From contig NZ_QFFM01000001.1 of assembly GCF_003129905.1 (NCBI RefSeq), forward strand, positions 140,751 through 204,750: a stretch of DNA of 64,000 bases. Reading direction: 5' to 3'. Made by a program: the position numbers and the translations under genes. The notes under the pieces were generated by a model, which searched no databases, was not told the DNA's origin, and saw only the letters and a program-made list of their open reading frames with translations. Source of the stretch: Bifidobacterium callitrichidarum. Its GTDB lineage: Bacteria; Actinomycetota; Actinomycetes; Actinomycetales; Bifidobacteriaceae. Positions within the stretch are counted from its first letter, which is position 1. Every line of letters starts with the position of its first letter. Positions 46,664 to 55,655 of this stretch are shown here, in pieces.

Positions 46664-46670
46664 AGTCAAC
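46646..46670 (+). terminator. hairpin overlapping the MFS stop codon
   Basis: GTTGACTTTAC (46646-46656) pairs with GTAAAGTCAAC (46660-46670) around the stop; no U-run. Confidence 0.4.
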
Positions 46671-46679
46671 GGCTGCCGA

Positions 46680-46748
46680 TCGACCTTCGTTCGGCTATCG
46701 CCTCTCTCAGGCGTCACCTACAGACAGTCCACTGGACTGTCCGCTTAA
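46680..46748 (-). repeat. GTTAAGCGGACAGTCC hairpin element, copy 1
   Basis: On the minus strand it reads GTTAAGCGGACAGTCC, a short loop, GGACTGTC, then a tail with GATAGCCGAACGAAGGTCG. It matches the tandem copies at 61591-61832. A related hairpin (AAAGCCC/GGGCTTT followed by CGCTTAACG) lies at 46798-46821. Confidence 0.7.
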
Positions 46749-46829
46749 CGGCGCCGTGCGATTGCCTATAGGTTGCAATCGCTCACTTCGGCTACGAAAG
46801 CCCACCGGGCTTTCGCTTAACGCCTCAGC

Positions 46830-46853
46830 ACGGACGTTGATTTCACGAAGTGA
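46830..46853 (+). pseudogene. duplicated 3' end of the MFS gene
   Basis: ACG GAC GTT GAT TTC ACG AAG TGA encodes TDVDFTK-stop, as does the end of the intact gene (KDVDFTK-stop) at 46640-46663. They differ mainly at synonymous third positions. Confidence 0.5.
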
Positions 46854-46862
46854 CCTTTTCTT

Positions 46863-46906
46863 GGCCCCCTCTGATGAGGGGGCTGGCAGCGGAGCTGACT
46901 GGGGGA
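46863..46906 (+). repeat. GGGGAGCTGTC/GACTGAGGGG dispersed element, diverged
   Basis: GGCCCCCTCTGATGAGGGGG, then GGCAGCGGAGCTGAC, then TGGGGGAG; same layout as other copies with G/C shifts. Confidence 0.6.
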
Positions 46907-46980
46907 GAGACCATGAGTCTTTCACCTTACGGCGGCTTTCTAGGCCAAGTGAAATCCACTGAAATTTATAACTAAAAACT

Positions 46981-47072
46981 GGTTCACGTTGTGAAATTTT
47001 TTGATTCCACAACGTGAACCCCCGCGGGCTTTTCCGAAACGACAGGACTAAACCTGCATATCGGAAAAGCCC
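46981..47072 (+). promoter_or_regulatory. two hairpins upstream of ilvC1
   Basis: GGTTCACGTTGTG (46981-46993) pairs with CACAACGTGAACC (47008-47020). GGGCTTTTCCGA (47026-47037) pairs with TCGGAAAAGCCC (47061-47072). Both lie 90-180 bp before the ATG and may be operators or leader structures for ilvC1; ilvC2 lacks them. Confidence 0.5.
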
Positions 47073-47160
47073 ACAAGGAAAAACCAAGAATTTTCCGCAT
47101 CAGCGGAACGCATTAATACTCACCCCATAAATAAACAATAGATATAAAGGAGCGCCAAAA

Positions 47161-48213
47161 ATGGCAGCAACTATCTGGTACGAGAAGGACGCCGATCTGT
47201 CCGTGTTCGATGGCAAGAAGGTCGCCATCCTGGGCTACGGCTCTCAGGGCCACGCTCACGCGCTGAACCTGCGTGACTCCGGCGTTGACGTGGTCGTCGG
47301 TCTGCGTCCGACTTCCAAGTCCGTCGAGTTCGCCAAGGAGCAGGGCCTGGAAGTCAAGTCCGTTCCGGAAGCCGTCGCTGAGGCCGACGTCGTGATGATC
47401 CTGCTGCCTGATCAGTACCAGGCCAAGGTCTACAAGGAGGACGTCGAGCCGAACCTGAAGCCGGGCGCTGCTCTGGCCTTCGCTCACGGCTTCAACATCC
47501 ACTACGGCTACATCAAGCCGACCGAGGATCACCCGGTGTTCATGGTTGCCCCGAAGGGCCCGGGCCACATCGTGCGTCGTGAGTACGCTGCCGGCCGTGG
47601 CGTCCCGGTCGTGGTCGCCGTTGAGCAGGACCCGGATGGCAAGACCTGGCCGCTGTGCCTGGCTTACGCCAAGGCTCTGGGTGCTCTGCGCGCCGGCGCC
47701 ATCAAGACCACCTTCACCGAGGAGACCGAGACCGATCTGTTCGGTGAGCAGGACGTCCTCATGGGCGGCATCAACCACCTGTGCGACATGGGCTTCGACG
47801 TGCTGACCGAGGCCGGCTACCAGCCGGAGATCGCCTACTTCGAGGTGTTCCACGAGCTGAAGATGCTGGTCGACCTCGCCAACGAGGGTGGTCTGAACAA
47901 GGCCCGTTGGTCCTGCTCCGACACCGCCCAGTACGGCGACTACACCTCCACGGTCATCACCGAGGAGACCAAGAAGCGCATGCAGTACCAGCTCAAGCGC
48001 ATCCAGGACGGCTCCTTCGCCAAGGAGTTCATGGATGATCAGGCTGCCGGCGCTCCGAAGTTTAAGAAGCTGCAGGAAGAGTACTCTCACCCGCACCTCG
48101 AGACCGTTGGCCCGAAGCTGCGCGCCATGTTCTCCTGGAACAACGGCCCGGCCAAGGATCAGGACGAGGCCGAGTCCTTCAACGGCAAGATCGCTCGTAC
48201 CCAGGTTCAGTGA
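47161..48213 (+). CDS. ilvC: ketol-acid reductoisomerase 1
   Basis: 350 residues, class I length, with AAAGGAG before ATG 47161. NADPH-binding [20 protein letters not shown] and VGLRPTSKS; catalytic-domain segments [40 protein letters not shown] and [16 protein letters not shown]. It makes dihydroxy-isovalerate or methyl-valerate in Ile/Val synthesis. It is a tandem paralogue of the next gene with very high identity. A strong terminator separates them. Confidence 0.96.
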   Translation: MAATIWYEKDADLSVFDGKKVAILGYGSQGHAHALNLRDSGVDVVVGLRPTSKSVEFAKEQGLEVKSVPEAVAEADVVMILLPDQYQAKVYKEDVEPNLKPGAALAFAHGFNIHYGYIKPTEDHPVFMVAPKGPGHIVRREYAAGRGVPVVVAVEQDPDGKTWPLCLAYAKALGALRAGAIKTTFTEETETDLFGEQDVLMGGINHLCDMGFDVLTEAGYQPEIAYFEVFHELKMLVDLANEGGLNKARWSCSDTAQYGDYTSTVITEETKKRMQYQLKRIQDGSFAKEFMDDQAAGAPKFKKLQEEYSHPHLETVGPKLRAMFSWNNGPAKDQDEAESFNGKIARTQVQ

Positions 48214-48240
48214 TTATTCGCTGATTAGCGCCTGACGTAT

Positions 48241-48278
48241 AAGGCCGCCGCTCCCGTTCATTCGGAAGCGGCGGCCTT
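48241..48278 (+). terminator. terminator of ilvC1
   Basis: AAGGCCGCCGCT (48241-48252) pairs with AGCGGCGGCCTT (48267-48278). After it, 48279-48655 (about 380 bp) shows no gene; it presumably contains the ilvC2 promoter. Confidence 0.9.
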
Positions 48279-48655
48279 CGCTTTCTTTTTGGCTCTGTTA
48301 AACCAAGGTGGACATGAATCCATGTCTGACTGAGGGAGCCGTCGCCGCAGGCAGGCAGCCGTGTCATTGATGTCAGCCCGGTGGCCCCGCGCAATTCCGC
48401 ATATCGAGCAACTGTCCAAAACCGTTTTGTAACCCAGCTCACGTTTTGGACGGAGGGCAAGCGAAGCCCCCGTTCTCGGTAGGATGGACACCAGTTTGCG
48501 GGACACAATCCCGCCACGCTTGAGCCCGCCCGGGAATTCCGGGCGCCCACCCAAACGCGCACCATGCATACAACTGCATACGCGCAACCACCACAACACC
48601 GTGTACCGGCAAACCCCATTCCCGCCGGTACGCAAGTAGTACAAGGAGTGCTTAC

Positions 48656-49708
48656 ATGGCTGCACAGATCTGGTACGACAACGATGCCGATCTTTCCGTT
48701 CTCGATGGCAAGAAGGTTGCCATCATTGGTTATGGTTCCCAGGGCCACGCCCATGCGCTGAACCTGCGTGACTCCGGCGTTGACGTGGTTGTCGGTCTGC
48801 GTCCGACTTCCAAGTCCGTCGAGTTCGCCAAGGAGCAGGGCCTCGAGGTCAAGTCCGTTCCGGAAGCCGCTGCCGAGGCCGATGTCATCATGATCCTGGC
48901 TCCCGACCAGTACCAGCGCACCATCTGGGCCAACGACATCGAGCCCAACATCAAGCCGGGTGCCGCCGTCGCCTTCGCTCACGGCTTCAACATCCACTAC
49001 GGCTACATCAAGCCCACTGAGGATCACCCGGTGTTCATGGTTGCCCCGAAGGGCCCGGGCCACATCGTGCGTCGTGAGTACGCCGCCGGCCGTGGCGTCC
49101 CGGTCGTCGTGGCCGTCGAGCAGGACCCGCGCGGTGACGGCTGGGCCCTGACCCTGGCCTACGCGAAGGCCCTCGGTGCTCTGCGCGCCGGCGCCATCAA
49201 GACCACCTTCAAGGAGGAGACCGAGACCGATCTCTTCGGCGAGCAGAACGTCCTCATGGGCGGCGTGAACAAGCTCGTCGAGATGGGCTTCGAGGTCCTC
49301 ACCGACGCTGGCTACCAGCCGGAGATCGCCTACTTCGAGGTCTGCCACGAGCTCAAGATGCTCGTTGACCTGATGAACGAGGGTGGTCTGAACAAGGCCC
49401 GTTGGTCCTGCTCCGACACCGCCCAGTACGGCGACTACACCAACACCGTCATCAACGAGGACTGCCGCAAGCGCATGGAATACCACCTGCAGCGCATCCA
49501 GGACGGCTCCTTCGCCAAGGAGTTCATCGACGATCAGGATGCCGGCGCCCCGCACTTCAAGGAGCTGCAGGAGAAGTACTCCAACGAGCGCATCGAGACC
49601 GTCGGCCCGAAGCTGCGCGCCATGTTCTCCTGGAACAAGGACGGCGTCAAGGACGCCGACGAGGCCAACTCCTTCACCGGCAAGATCGCCCGCGCCCAGG
49701 TCCAGTGA
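48656..49708 (+). CDS. ilvC: ketol-acid reductoisomerase 2
   Basis: 350 residues, same length as ilvC1 with AAGGAG before ATG 48656. It carries the same motifs ([43 protein letters not shown]). Differences concentrate in parts of the C-terminal half ([31 protein letters not shown]). The independent terminator and different upstream region suggest separate regulation of the two isozymes. Confidence 0.96.
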   Translation: MAAQIWYDNDADLSVLDGKKVAIIGYGSQGHAHALNLRDSGVDVVVGLRPTSKSVEFAKEQGLEVKSVPEAAAEADVIMILAPDQYQRTIWANDIEPNIKPGAAVAFAHGFNIHYGYIKPTEDHPVFMVAPKGPGHIVRREYAAGRGVPVVVAVEQDPRGDGWALTLAYAKALGALRAGAIKTTFKEETETDLFGEQNVLMGGVNKLVEMGFEVLTDAGYQPEIAYFEVCHELKMLVDLMNEGGLNKARWSCSDTAQYGDYTNTVINEDCRKRMEYHLQRIQDGSFAKEFIDDQDAGAPHFKELQEKYSNERIETVGPKLRAMFSWNKDGVKDADEANSFTGKIARAQVQ

Positions 49709-49746
49709 CCTGATGCGGTGAGCATCCGCTGACTGATACATAAAAG

Positions 49747-49783
49747 AAGGCCGCCAGCCCGATTCATTCGGACTGGCGGCCTT
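49747..49783. terminator. bidirectional terminator between ilvC2 and the alpha-glucosidase
   Basis: AAGGCCGCCAG (49747-49757) pairs with CTGGCGGCCTT (49773-49783) between convergent genes. Confidence 0.88.
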
Positions 49784-49813
49784 TCGTATGCCCCTGCTAC
49801 GCCATGGGACGTA

Positions 49814-51625
49814 TCAGCGGATCACCCACGCGGACGTGTCGGTCGGCAGCTGGCCATCGGCGGTCAGCGGGCCGGACGTCAGCACCACATCGCCTTCGGG
49901 CAGGGCCACCGGGGCGGTGCCGAAGTTCGTCACGGACGTGAACGTGCGGCCATCCGCCGCCGCACGGGTGTACGCCACCACGTCATCGCCCATGTCCACC
50001 TGGGAGGCGGACGTATCGCGTGTGGCGGTCAGCGACTCCTGACGAATCGCCAGCGCCGCATGGTACAGCGCGAGCATCGAATCCGGATCGGCCTCCTCGG
50101 CGTCCACGGCGAAGTCCTTGAACCACAGCGGCTGCGGCAGATGCGGGTCGGCGGCCGGCGTGCCGTCTGCGCGCTCGGCGGGGGAGAAGCCGAAGGAGGC
50201 GCCCGTGCCGAACTGGCCGGCGGCGCACAGCGGCACATGGTTCTCGCCGGTGCCGTCATCGGCCGGAATCGGCAGGCTGAAGTCGGCCAGAGACGGTTCG
50301 TCGGAGGCGACCCACGGCAGCGGCACGCGGCATCCGTCGCGGCCCTTGTCCATCGTGGCCTGGTTGGTGTGGAAGGCGGTCGGATCCTCCAGGCGATCCC
50401 ACGGGATGTCCGCCACCTCGAACAGGCCCAGTTCCTCGCCCTGGTAGATGTACGCGGCGCCCGGCAGGCCCAGCTCCATCAGCGCGGCGGCGCGGGCGCG
50501 CTTGGTGCCCAGCTCGCGGTCCTCCGGATAGGTGGAGCCGTTGCGCAGCAGCCAGTCGTGCGGCAGCTGGTGGTACGGCGCGCCCTTGACTTGCGGCAGA
50601 CCGTAGCGGGAGGGGCTGCGCGGCACGTCGTGGTTGTTCATCACCCACGTGGTGGTGGATCCGCCCGTCTCCTCGGCGGCCTTGAGACCGGCGGCGATGG
50701 CTGCGCGGAACTCGTCCGCGAACCAGTTGGCCTCGGCGAAATCGAAGTTGAACGACTGGCCCAGCTCGTCGGGGGAGGCATATAGGTGCTGGTGCTCGGG
50801 CACCACCCACGCCTCGGCCACGGCGAAGCGCGGCGGATTGTACTCGTTGAACACCTCGCGCCACTCGCGGTAGATGTCGTGCACCTCGCGGCGGTCGAAC
50901 AGCGGGTGGGAGAAGTCGTGGCAGAGCACGCCCACCACGTTGTACTCGCGGCCCAGCTCCTCAAGCGGCTTGGATTCGAGGTCCTTGGCCAGGCCGTGTG
51001 CCACGTCGATGCGGAAGCCGTCGGCGCCGTGATCGGACCAGAAGCGCAGGGTCTTCTTGAACTCCTCGTGGATGTCCTGGTTCTTCCAGTTCACATCCGG
51101 CTGCGCCTTGTCGAACAGGTGCAGGTACCACTGGCCATCCGCCACGCGCTGCCAGGCCGGGCCGCCGAAGAAGGACTGCCAGTCGTTCGGCGGCAGTTCG
51201 CCGTGCTCGCCGCGGCCGTCGCGGAAGATGTAGCGGTCGCGTTCGGGGGAGCCGGCGGCGGCGGCCAGCGCCTCCTGGAAGAAGACGTGCTTGTCGGCGG
51301 TGTGGTTCGGCACGATGTCCACGATCACCTTGATGCCGGCGTCATGCGCGGCCTTGGCCATGGCGTCGAAGTCGTCCATCGTGCCCAGTCGCGGGTCCAC
51401 GTTGCGGTAGTCGATCACGTCGTAGCCGCCGTCCGCGAGGTCGGAGGGGTAGAAGGGGGAGAGCCAGATGGCGTCGATGCCGAGGCGCTTGAGGTAGTCG
51501 ATCTTTTCGGTGACGCCGGCGATGTCGCCGAGGCCGTCGCCGTTGACGTCCTTGAAGGAACGTGGGTAGATCTGGTAGACGACGGCCTGCTTCCACCAGT
51601 CGTCATGGAGGTTGTTCGCGGTCAT
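49814..51625 (-). CDS. GH13 alpha-glucosidase (oligo-1,6/alpha-1,4 type)
   Basis: 603 residues from ATG 51625. (beta/alpha)8 barrel opening WWKQAVVYQIYPRSFKDVNG, IVDIVPNHTADKH, nucleophile D207 in DGFRIDVAHG, acid/base E271 in AVAEAWV, and D333 in MNNHDVPRS. No signal peptide, so it acts on imported maltose or malto-/isomalto-oligosaccharides. It resembles bifidobacterial GH13_30 alpha-glucosidases. A LacI gene lies upstream on the same strand and an operator-like site at 51743. The linkage preference cannot be set from sequence. Confidence 0.93.
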   Translation of the reverse strand: MTANNLHDDWWKQAVVYQIYPRSFKDVNGDGLGDIAGVTEKIDYLKRLGIDAIWLSPFYPSDLADGGYDVIDYRNVDPRLGTMDDFDAMAKAAHDAGIKVIVDIVPNHTADKHVFFQEALAAAAGSPERDRYIFRDGRGEHGELPPNDWQSFFGGPAWQRVADGQWYLHLFDKAQPDVNWKNQDIHEEFKKTLRFWSDHGADGFRIDVAHGLAKDLESKPLEELGREYNVVGVLCHDFSHPLFDRREVHDIYREWREVFNEYNPPRFAVAEAWVVPEHQHLYASPDELGQSFNFDFAEANWFADEFRAAIAAGLKAAEETGGSTTTWVMNNHDVPRSPSRYGLPQVKGAPYHQLPHDWLLRNGSTYPEDRELGTKRARAAALMELGLPGAAYIYQGEELGLFEVADIPWDRLEDPTAFHTNQATMDKGRDGCRVPLPWVASDEPSLADFSLPIPADDGTGENHVPLCAAGQFGTGASFGFSPAERADGTPAADPHLPQPLWFKDFAVDAEEADPDSMLALYHAALAIRQESLTATRDTSASQVDMGDDVVAYTRAAADGRTFTSVTNFGTAPVALPEGDVVLTSGPLTADGQLPTDTSAWVIR

Positions 51626-51742
51626 AATGTGCGTCCTTTCCGATTACGGGTGATGTCTGGGTGATGTGTGCTGCACTGCTTCTGCCGGCGACTGGTCGCT
51701 TCCGTTCGGGGTGGGCGTGCGGTAGCGACGTTGCCGTTGTTG

Positions 51743-51759
51743 ATGACAACGATATCATG
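51743..51759 (-). promoter_or_regulatory. LacI-type operator before the alpha-glucosidase gene
   Basis: TGACAACGATATCATGC. The core TGACAACGATATCATG recurs at 52906-52921 before the LacI gene. The rest of 51626-51842 holds only promoter-type sequence. Confidence 0.7.
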
Positions 51760-51842
51760 CAAATGACACAAACAAAAATCAGTATTCGGCGTTTCGCGGT
51801 GGCAACGTCGTCATAGGGATATGCCTACGCGAATACCTACAC

Positions 51843-52865
51843 CTACGCTTGGGCTGGTTGGGGCGGCGCGGTGGTCTCGCGGAGCACCAGCGGCGTTGCG
51901 GGCTGGCGGAACGCGGGCTCGACGGGTTCGCCGGCGATGGCGGCCAGCGTCATGCGTCCGGCATCCTGTCCCATCGCGAACGGGTCCTGGTGCAGCGTGG
52001 TCAGACCCACCGACTGCGCCATCGGCACATCGTCGAAGCCGATGATCGAAAGATCCTGCGGCACGCGGCGGCCGTACTGACGCAGGCGGTACAGCACCGG
52101 CAGGGCCATGTCGTCGTCGCAGAAGCAGAACGCGGTGACGCCGGGTGTCGCGGTGATCACGGCGTTGAGCGCCGCGTTGGTCTCGCCGGTATCCCGCGGA
52201 ACCTCGATGGAGCGGACGGAAACGCCCGGGTGCGTGGCTGTGGCGTCCAGCAGGCCCTGCAGGCGCGATTCGGCGCTGTAGCGCATGGTTGTCCGGGAGC
52301 GGGTGCCGCCCACGTAGGCGATGCTGCGATGCCCCAGCGCGATGAGGTGTTCGCTGGCGGCACGTGTGGCCGCGCGGTCGTCGATGCTCACGGCCGCGTC
52401 GAAGCCTTCGGTGGAGGGAATGTTGATGCCGATGATTGGTACATGCATGTGCTTGAGGCGTTCCACCTCGGCCGGTTCGATGTTGAAGGAGCTCACAATC
52501 ACCGCGTCCGCGTTACGCCTCACGGGCAGATCCTCGAAGAAGCTGCGGCGTTCGTCCGCGTTGCTCATCGGATACACCACGGTGTCGTACCCGGCGGGCC
52601 GCAACGTGGAGTCGAGGCCGGCGAAGATGTTCGAGTTGAACCAGGTGGTGATGGTCTCGCTGGCCAGCAACGCCACGCGGAACGACTGGCCGGACTTCAG
52701 CGCGGCCGCCGAACGGGAGACGGAATAGTCCAGCTTCTCGGCCGCCGCCATCACCTTGTCGCGTGTCTCGGGAAGCACCAGATCGGGCTTGGCAAAGGTG
52801 CGGGACACCGTGGATACGGAGACGCCGGCCTCCCGCGCCACCGCCTGAATGCTTGCCTTGGTCAT
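51843..52865 (-). CDS. LacI-family regulator
   Basis: 340 residues. HTH at the start (IQAVAREAGVSVSTVSRTFA), hinge SRSAAALKSG, then the ligand-binding core (FRVALLASETITTWFNSNIF, VTAFCFCDDDMALPVLY, GFDDVPMAQSVGLTTLHQ). The shared TGACAACGATATCATG site before this gene and before the alpha-glucosidase suggests it controls both. It probably responds to a maltose-type sugar. Confidence 0.92.
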   Translation of the reverse strand: MTKASIQAVAREAGVSVSTVSRTFAKPDLVLPETRDKVMAAAEKLDYSVSRSAAALKSGQSFRVALLASETITTWFNSNIFAGLDSTLRPAGYDTVVYPMSNADERRSFFEDLPVRRNADAVIVSSFNIEPAEVERLKHMHVPIIGINIPSTEGFDAAVSIDDRAATRAASEHLIALGHRSIAYVGGTRSRTTMRYSAESRLQGLLDATATHPGVSVRSIEVPRDTGETNAALNAVITATPGVTAFCFCDDDMALPVLYRLRQYGRRVPQDLSIIGFDDVPMAQSVGLTTLHQDPFAMGQDAGRMTLAAIAGEPVEPAFRQPATPLVLRETTAPPQPAQA

Positions 52866-52905
52866 CGCCGCCCCGCTTTCTCCGTCATCGAAATCGTCAT
52901 AGCTG

Positions 52906-52921
52906 TGACAACGATATCATG
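52906..52921 (-). promoter_or_regulatory. LacI-type operator before the LacI gene
   Basis: TGACAACGATATCATG, identical to the core at 51743; indicates autoregulation. Confidence 0.7.
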
Positions 52922-52948
52922 AGCGGGGTGCCGGGGTGCTCGGGCTAA

Positions 52949-53137
52949 CTCGCTTACGAGGGGCTGATCCGCCGTTGCGGGGAGGCCTATCTGCGTTACG
53001 AGGGGCTCCCGAAGGGCATATCCCCGAGTATGAGACGCATCATTTCAACGCGGATACTTGCCGATATGCGGATGAGGAGCCCCTTGTAACGCAGATAGAC
53101 CTTCGGAAACCATGGGAAGAGCCCCTCGTAACGCAGA
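52949..53137. repeat. four-site 189-bp dyad element, copy B
   Basis: CTCGCTTACGAGGGGCT at 52949, TCTGCGTTACGAGGGGCTC at 52990, AGCCCCTTGTAACGCAGA at 53078 and AGCCCCTCGTAACGCAGA at 53120. Both pairs are 42 bp apart and the total is 189 bp, exactly as in copy A. The outer sites show it is inverted relative to copy A. Confidence 0.85.
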
Positions 53138-53172
53138 AAGCCTGCCACTGCGCGCTGGGCAGTGGCAGGCTT
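53138..53172 (-). terminator. terminator of malQ
   Basis: AAGCCTGCCACTGC (53138-53151) pairs perfectly with GCAGTGGCAGGCTT (53159-53172). It abuts the dyad element. A threefold GGTTGGCTCC follows at 53178-53207. Confidence 0.85.
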
Positions 53173-53208
53173 CGGTCGGTTGGCTCCGGTTGGCTCCGGT
53201 TGGCTCCG

Positions 53209-55413
53209 TCAGCGGCGCTTGCGCTGCATCACTGCGGACAGCGAGCGGACGCGCGGCAGCGAGAACACCTCATCGGTGTGCACCACATGGCCGTGCTCGT
53301 CGGCCAGCGGCACGCGCCAGTTCGAGTATTCGTACGAGGTGCCGGGCTGGTTCTGCGAGCGGGTCTCGCCCACACCGTCCACTAGCGCCGCCTGCAACAG
53401 CAGCGACGGCGTATCGGTGAGCATCGCGTGCATCGCCTCCACGATCTCCTGGATATGGCCCTCCACATCCTCGGCCACCGAGGCCGGAATGTAGCCGCTT
53501 TCCACCAGACGGTTCATCATGGCCGTCCGTTCGGCCATCGCCGATGCCGCGAACGCCTCCACCGGCTCGCTGAGCAGATGCAGCTCCTCGCGCAGTTTGA
53601 CGTGTTCGAAGTTCAGATAACCGGCGGTCGGCGGCAGGTCGTGCGTGGTCACCGAGGCCAGCGCCTGCTTGCGGTATTCGCCCGGCTCCTTGTACGGGTC
53701 GCCCGCGTTCGGGGAATCGTCCACGCGCGAGAACCATTCCACGTCGGTGCCGAGCACGCCGTGATCGGCCAGGATGCGGCGCACGTAATCGGGCACGGTG
53801 CCCAGATCCTCGCCGATCACCATGCCGCCTACGCGCGTGGCTTCGATGGCCAGCACGCCGAGCATCGCCTCGTGGTTGTACATCACGTATGCGCCGTTCT
53901 TGGCGCCGAGCCCCTGCGGAATCCACCACAGGCGGAACAGGCCCAGCACGTGGTCGATGCGTACGGCACCCGCGTGCTCGTACATCGCATGCACCATCTC
54001 GCGGTAGACCTGGTAGCCGGTGGACTCCAGATAGCGCGGGTTGAACGGGGGTTGGCCCCAATCCTGGCCCTGCTGGTTGTAGAAGTCCGGCGGGCAGCCC
54101 ACGGTCACCGAACCGGTGGCGAAACGCTCCGGATTGGCCCAGGCGTCCGCGCCGAGACCGTGCACGCCCACGGCCATGTCCTGCATAAGACCCAGCGCCA
54201 TGCCGCTTTCCGTGGCCGCCTGCTGGGCGGCGGTCACCTGCTCGGCGGCGATCCACTGCAGCCAGCGGTTGAACTCGAACAGGTCATGGTGCTTCTCCAC
54301 CAGCTCCTGGACGGCCGGATCGTCGATGGGCTTCTCGAAGAACCAACGATTCTCGCCCCACGGCGCGCCCCACACCTCGAAGCACAGGCACCATGTGGCG
54401 AAGGAATCGAGGTCCGGGCCTGCGGTGGCTTTGAAATGCTCGAATTCCAGCTCGCGCTTGGCGTTGCGGCCTGCGTCGAAGATGAGACGCAGCGCCGGGC
54501 GCTTGGCGGACCATGCCGCGTTGATGTCCATCGGGGTTGCCTCGTCGTTGCGGGCGGCCACCGAAGCGTGCAGCTCGTCCACCTGCGCCTTGACGTCGGC
54601 CGGCAGCGTTTCGTATTCGGGGATGTCCTGCGGGCGGATGTACGTCACGTTGAGGAATCGACGCGATTCCGGCAGGTACGGCGAGGGCTCGAGCGGCGGG
54701 ATCGGCGCGCCGGCGTGGATCGGGTTGATGAGCATGAAGTCCGCGCCGGATTCGTGCGCGGCGTCGATGAGCAGACGCTTGAGATCGCCATAGTCGCCCA
54801 CGCCCCACGAGTCGTGGGAGCGCACGGAGTACATCTGCGTCATCCAGCCCCAGCGCTGCTGTTCGGCCACCTTGTCAGGCACGGGGATGCGGGCCGGCGC
54901 GGCGATGATGGTGGCGTGGCCGGTACGTCCGTCCGCCTGCGCGTCAAGCGTGTGGTAGCCCATCGGCAGGTCGGCATCGAGGCTCAGGATCGGATGCCCG
55001 GAATTCAGGTCGGGCAGCACGGTGACGCCGTCATACGCCTCGCCGTTCTCCAGGGTCATGGTGACGGTGACGTCCGCATCCGCCGGGCAGTTCAGTGCGA
55101 TGGTGGTGGTCTGACCGACGTAGGCCACGATGGTCGGTGCCAGCAAACGTTTGCTGTTTTCCTCCTCCAGTTTCTCCATGGACCGGTCGATGGCCTCCGG
55201 GGTCGAGGCGTCCACGTCCAGCGCCTTCAACACCGCCACCAGCGCGTCGTCGCTGATTTCGGTGTAGGTGCCGAGCTGGTCGATGAACGAGGTGGCCAGT
55301 CCGCAGGCCTTGGCGAGCTTGATGAGCGGTCGGGCCAGACGCTGCGCGCTTTCCGTGCGTTGGGGGGTGCCGGTGTCGGTGGTTGCTGCTTCGTGAGTGC
55401 GCGCGTCAGTCAT
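53209..55413 (-). CDS. malQ: 4-alpha-glucanotransferase
   Basis: 734 residues from ATG 55413. GH77 with nucleophile D487 (VRIDHVLGLFRLWWIPQG), acid/base E535 (VIGEDLGTVPDYVRR) and D592 (TTHDLPPTAGYL). An N-terminal beta-rich domain of about 165 residues precedes the catalytic domain, as in other actinobacterial and E. coli-type MalQ. It disproportionates maltodextrins in the cytoplasm. A LacI-type operator overlaps the region upstream (55544-55560). Confidence 0.95.
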   Translation of the reverse strand: MTDARTHEAATTDTGTPQRTESAQRLARPLIKLAKACGLATSFIDQLGTYTEISDDALVAVLKALDVDASTPEAIDRSMEKLEEENSKRLLAPTIVAYVGQTTTIALNCPADADVTVTMTLENGEAYDGVTVLPDLNSGHPILSLDADLPMGYHTLDAQADGRTGHATIIAAPARIPVPDKVAEQQRWGWMTQMYSVRSHDSWGVGDYGDLKRLLIDAAHESGADFMLINPIHAGAPIPPLEPSPYLPESRRFLNVTYIRPQDIPEYETLPADVKAQVDELHASVAARNDEATPMDINAAWSAKRPALRLIFDAGRNAKRELEFEHFKATAGPDLDSFATWCLCFEVWGAPWGENRWFFEKPIDDPAVQELVEKHHDLFEFNRWLQWIAAEQVTAAQQAATESGMALGLMQDMAVGVHGLGADAWANPERFATGSVTVGCPPDFYNQQGQDWGQPPFNPRYLESTGYQVYREMVHAMYEHAGAVRIDHVLGLFRLWWIPQGLGAKNGAYVMYNHEAMLGVLAIEATRVGGMVIGEDLGTVPDYVRRILADHGVLGTDVEWFSRVDDSPNAGDPYKEPGEYRKQALASVTTHDLPPTAGYLNFEHVKLREELHLLSEPVEAFAASAMAERTAMMNRLVESGYIPASVAEDVEGHIQEIVEAMHAMLTDTPSLLLQAALVDGVGETRSQNQPGTSYEYSNWRVPLADEHGHVVHTDEVFSLPRVRSLSAVMQRKRR

Positions 55414-55543
55414 GTGGACTCCTTTGTTGGCTGAAGGTTGCTGTTCGTTTGCATTGCTGTTCGAATGCCGCTCTTCGCTGAGGTTTCGGTAATCTGACAG
55501 ACCAATGTGCTTGCTGTGCTGTCTTCAACGGTAACTCATTTTG

Positions 55544-55560
55544 ACAACGATTGCAATACG
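55544..55560 (-). promoter_or_regulatory. MalR-like operator before malQ
   Basis: ACAACGATTGCAATACG, a LacI-family-type site sharing CGATTGCAATAC with 57414-57427. Confidence 0.65.
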
Positions 55561-55655
55561 TCGGTGCGTTGGGGGCGCCGCCGCTTTGCAGCCGGATTGC
55601 GGTCGGCCAGTCCGTGGCTTTCGACCGCCACTGGGCGCCGGAACCGTATAGCCAA

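Noticed and set aside
53178..53207. Threefold GGTTGGCTCC tandem repeat
   Set aside because: It is a simple short tandem repeat just after the malQ terminator with no further structure.
52936..53385. Plus-strand frame of 149 codons with PLVTQ peptides
   Set aside because: It is the second copy of the repeat element plus the malQ antisense strand.
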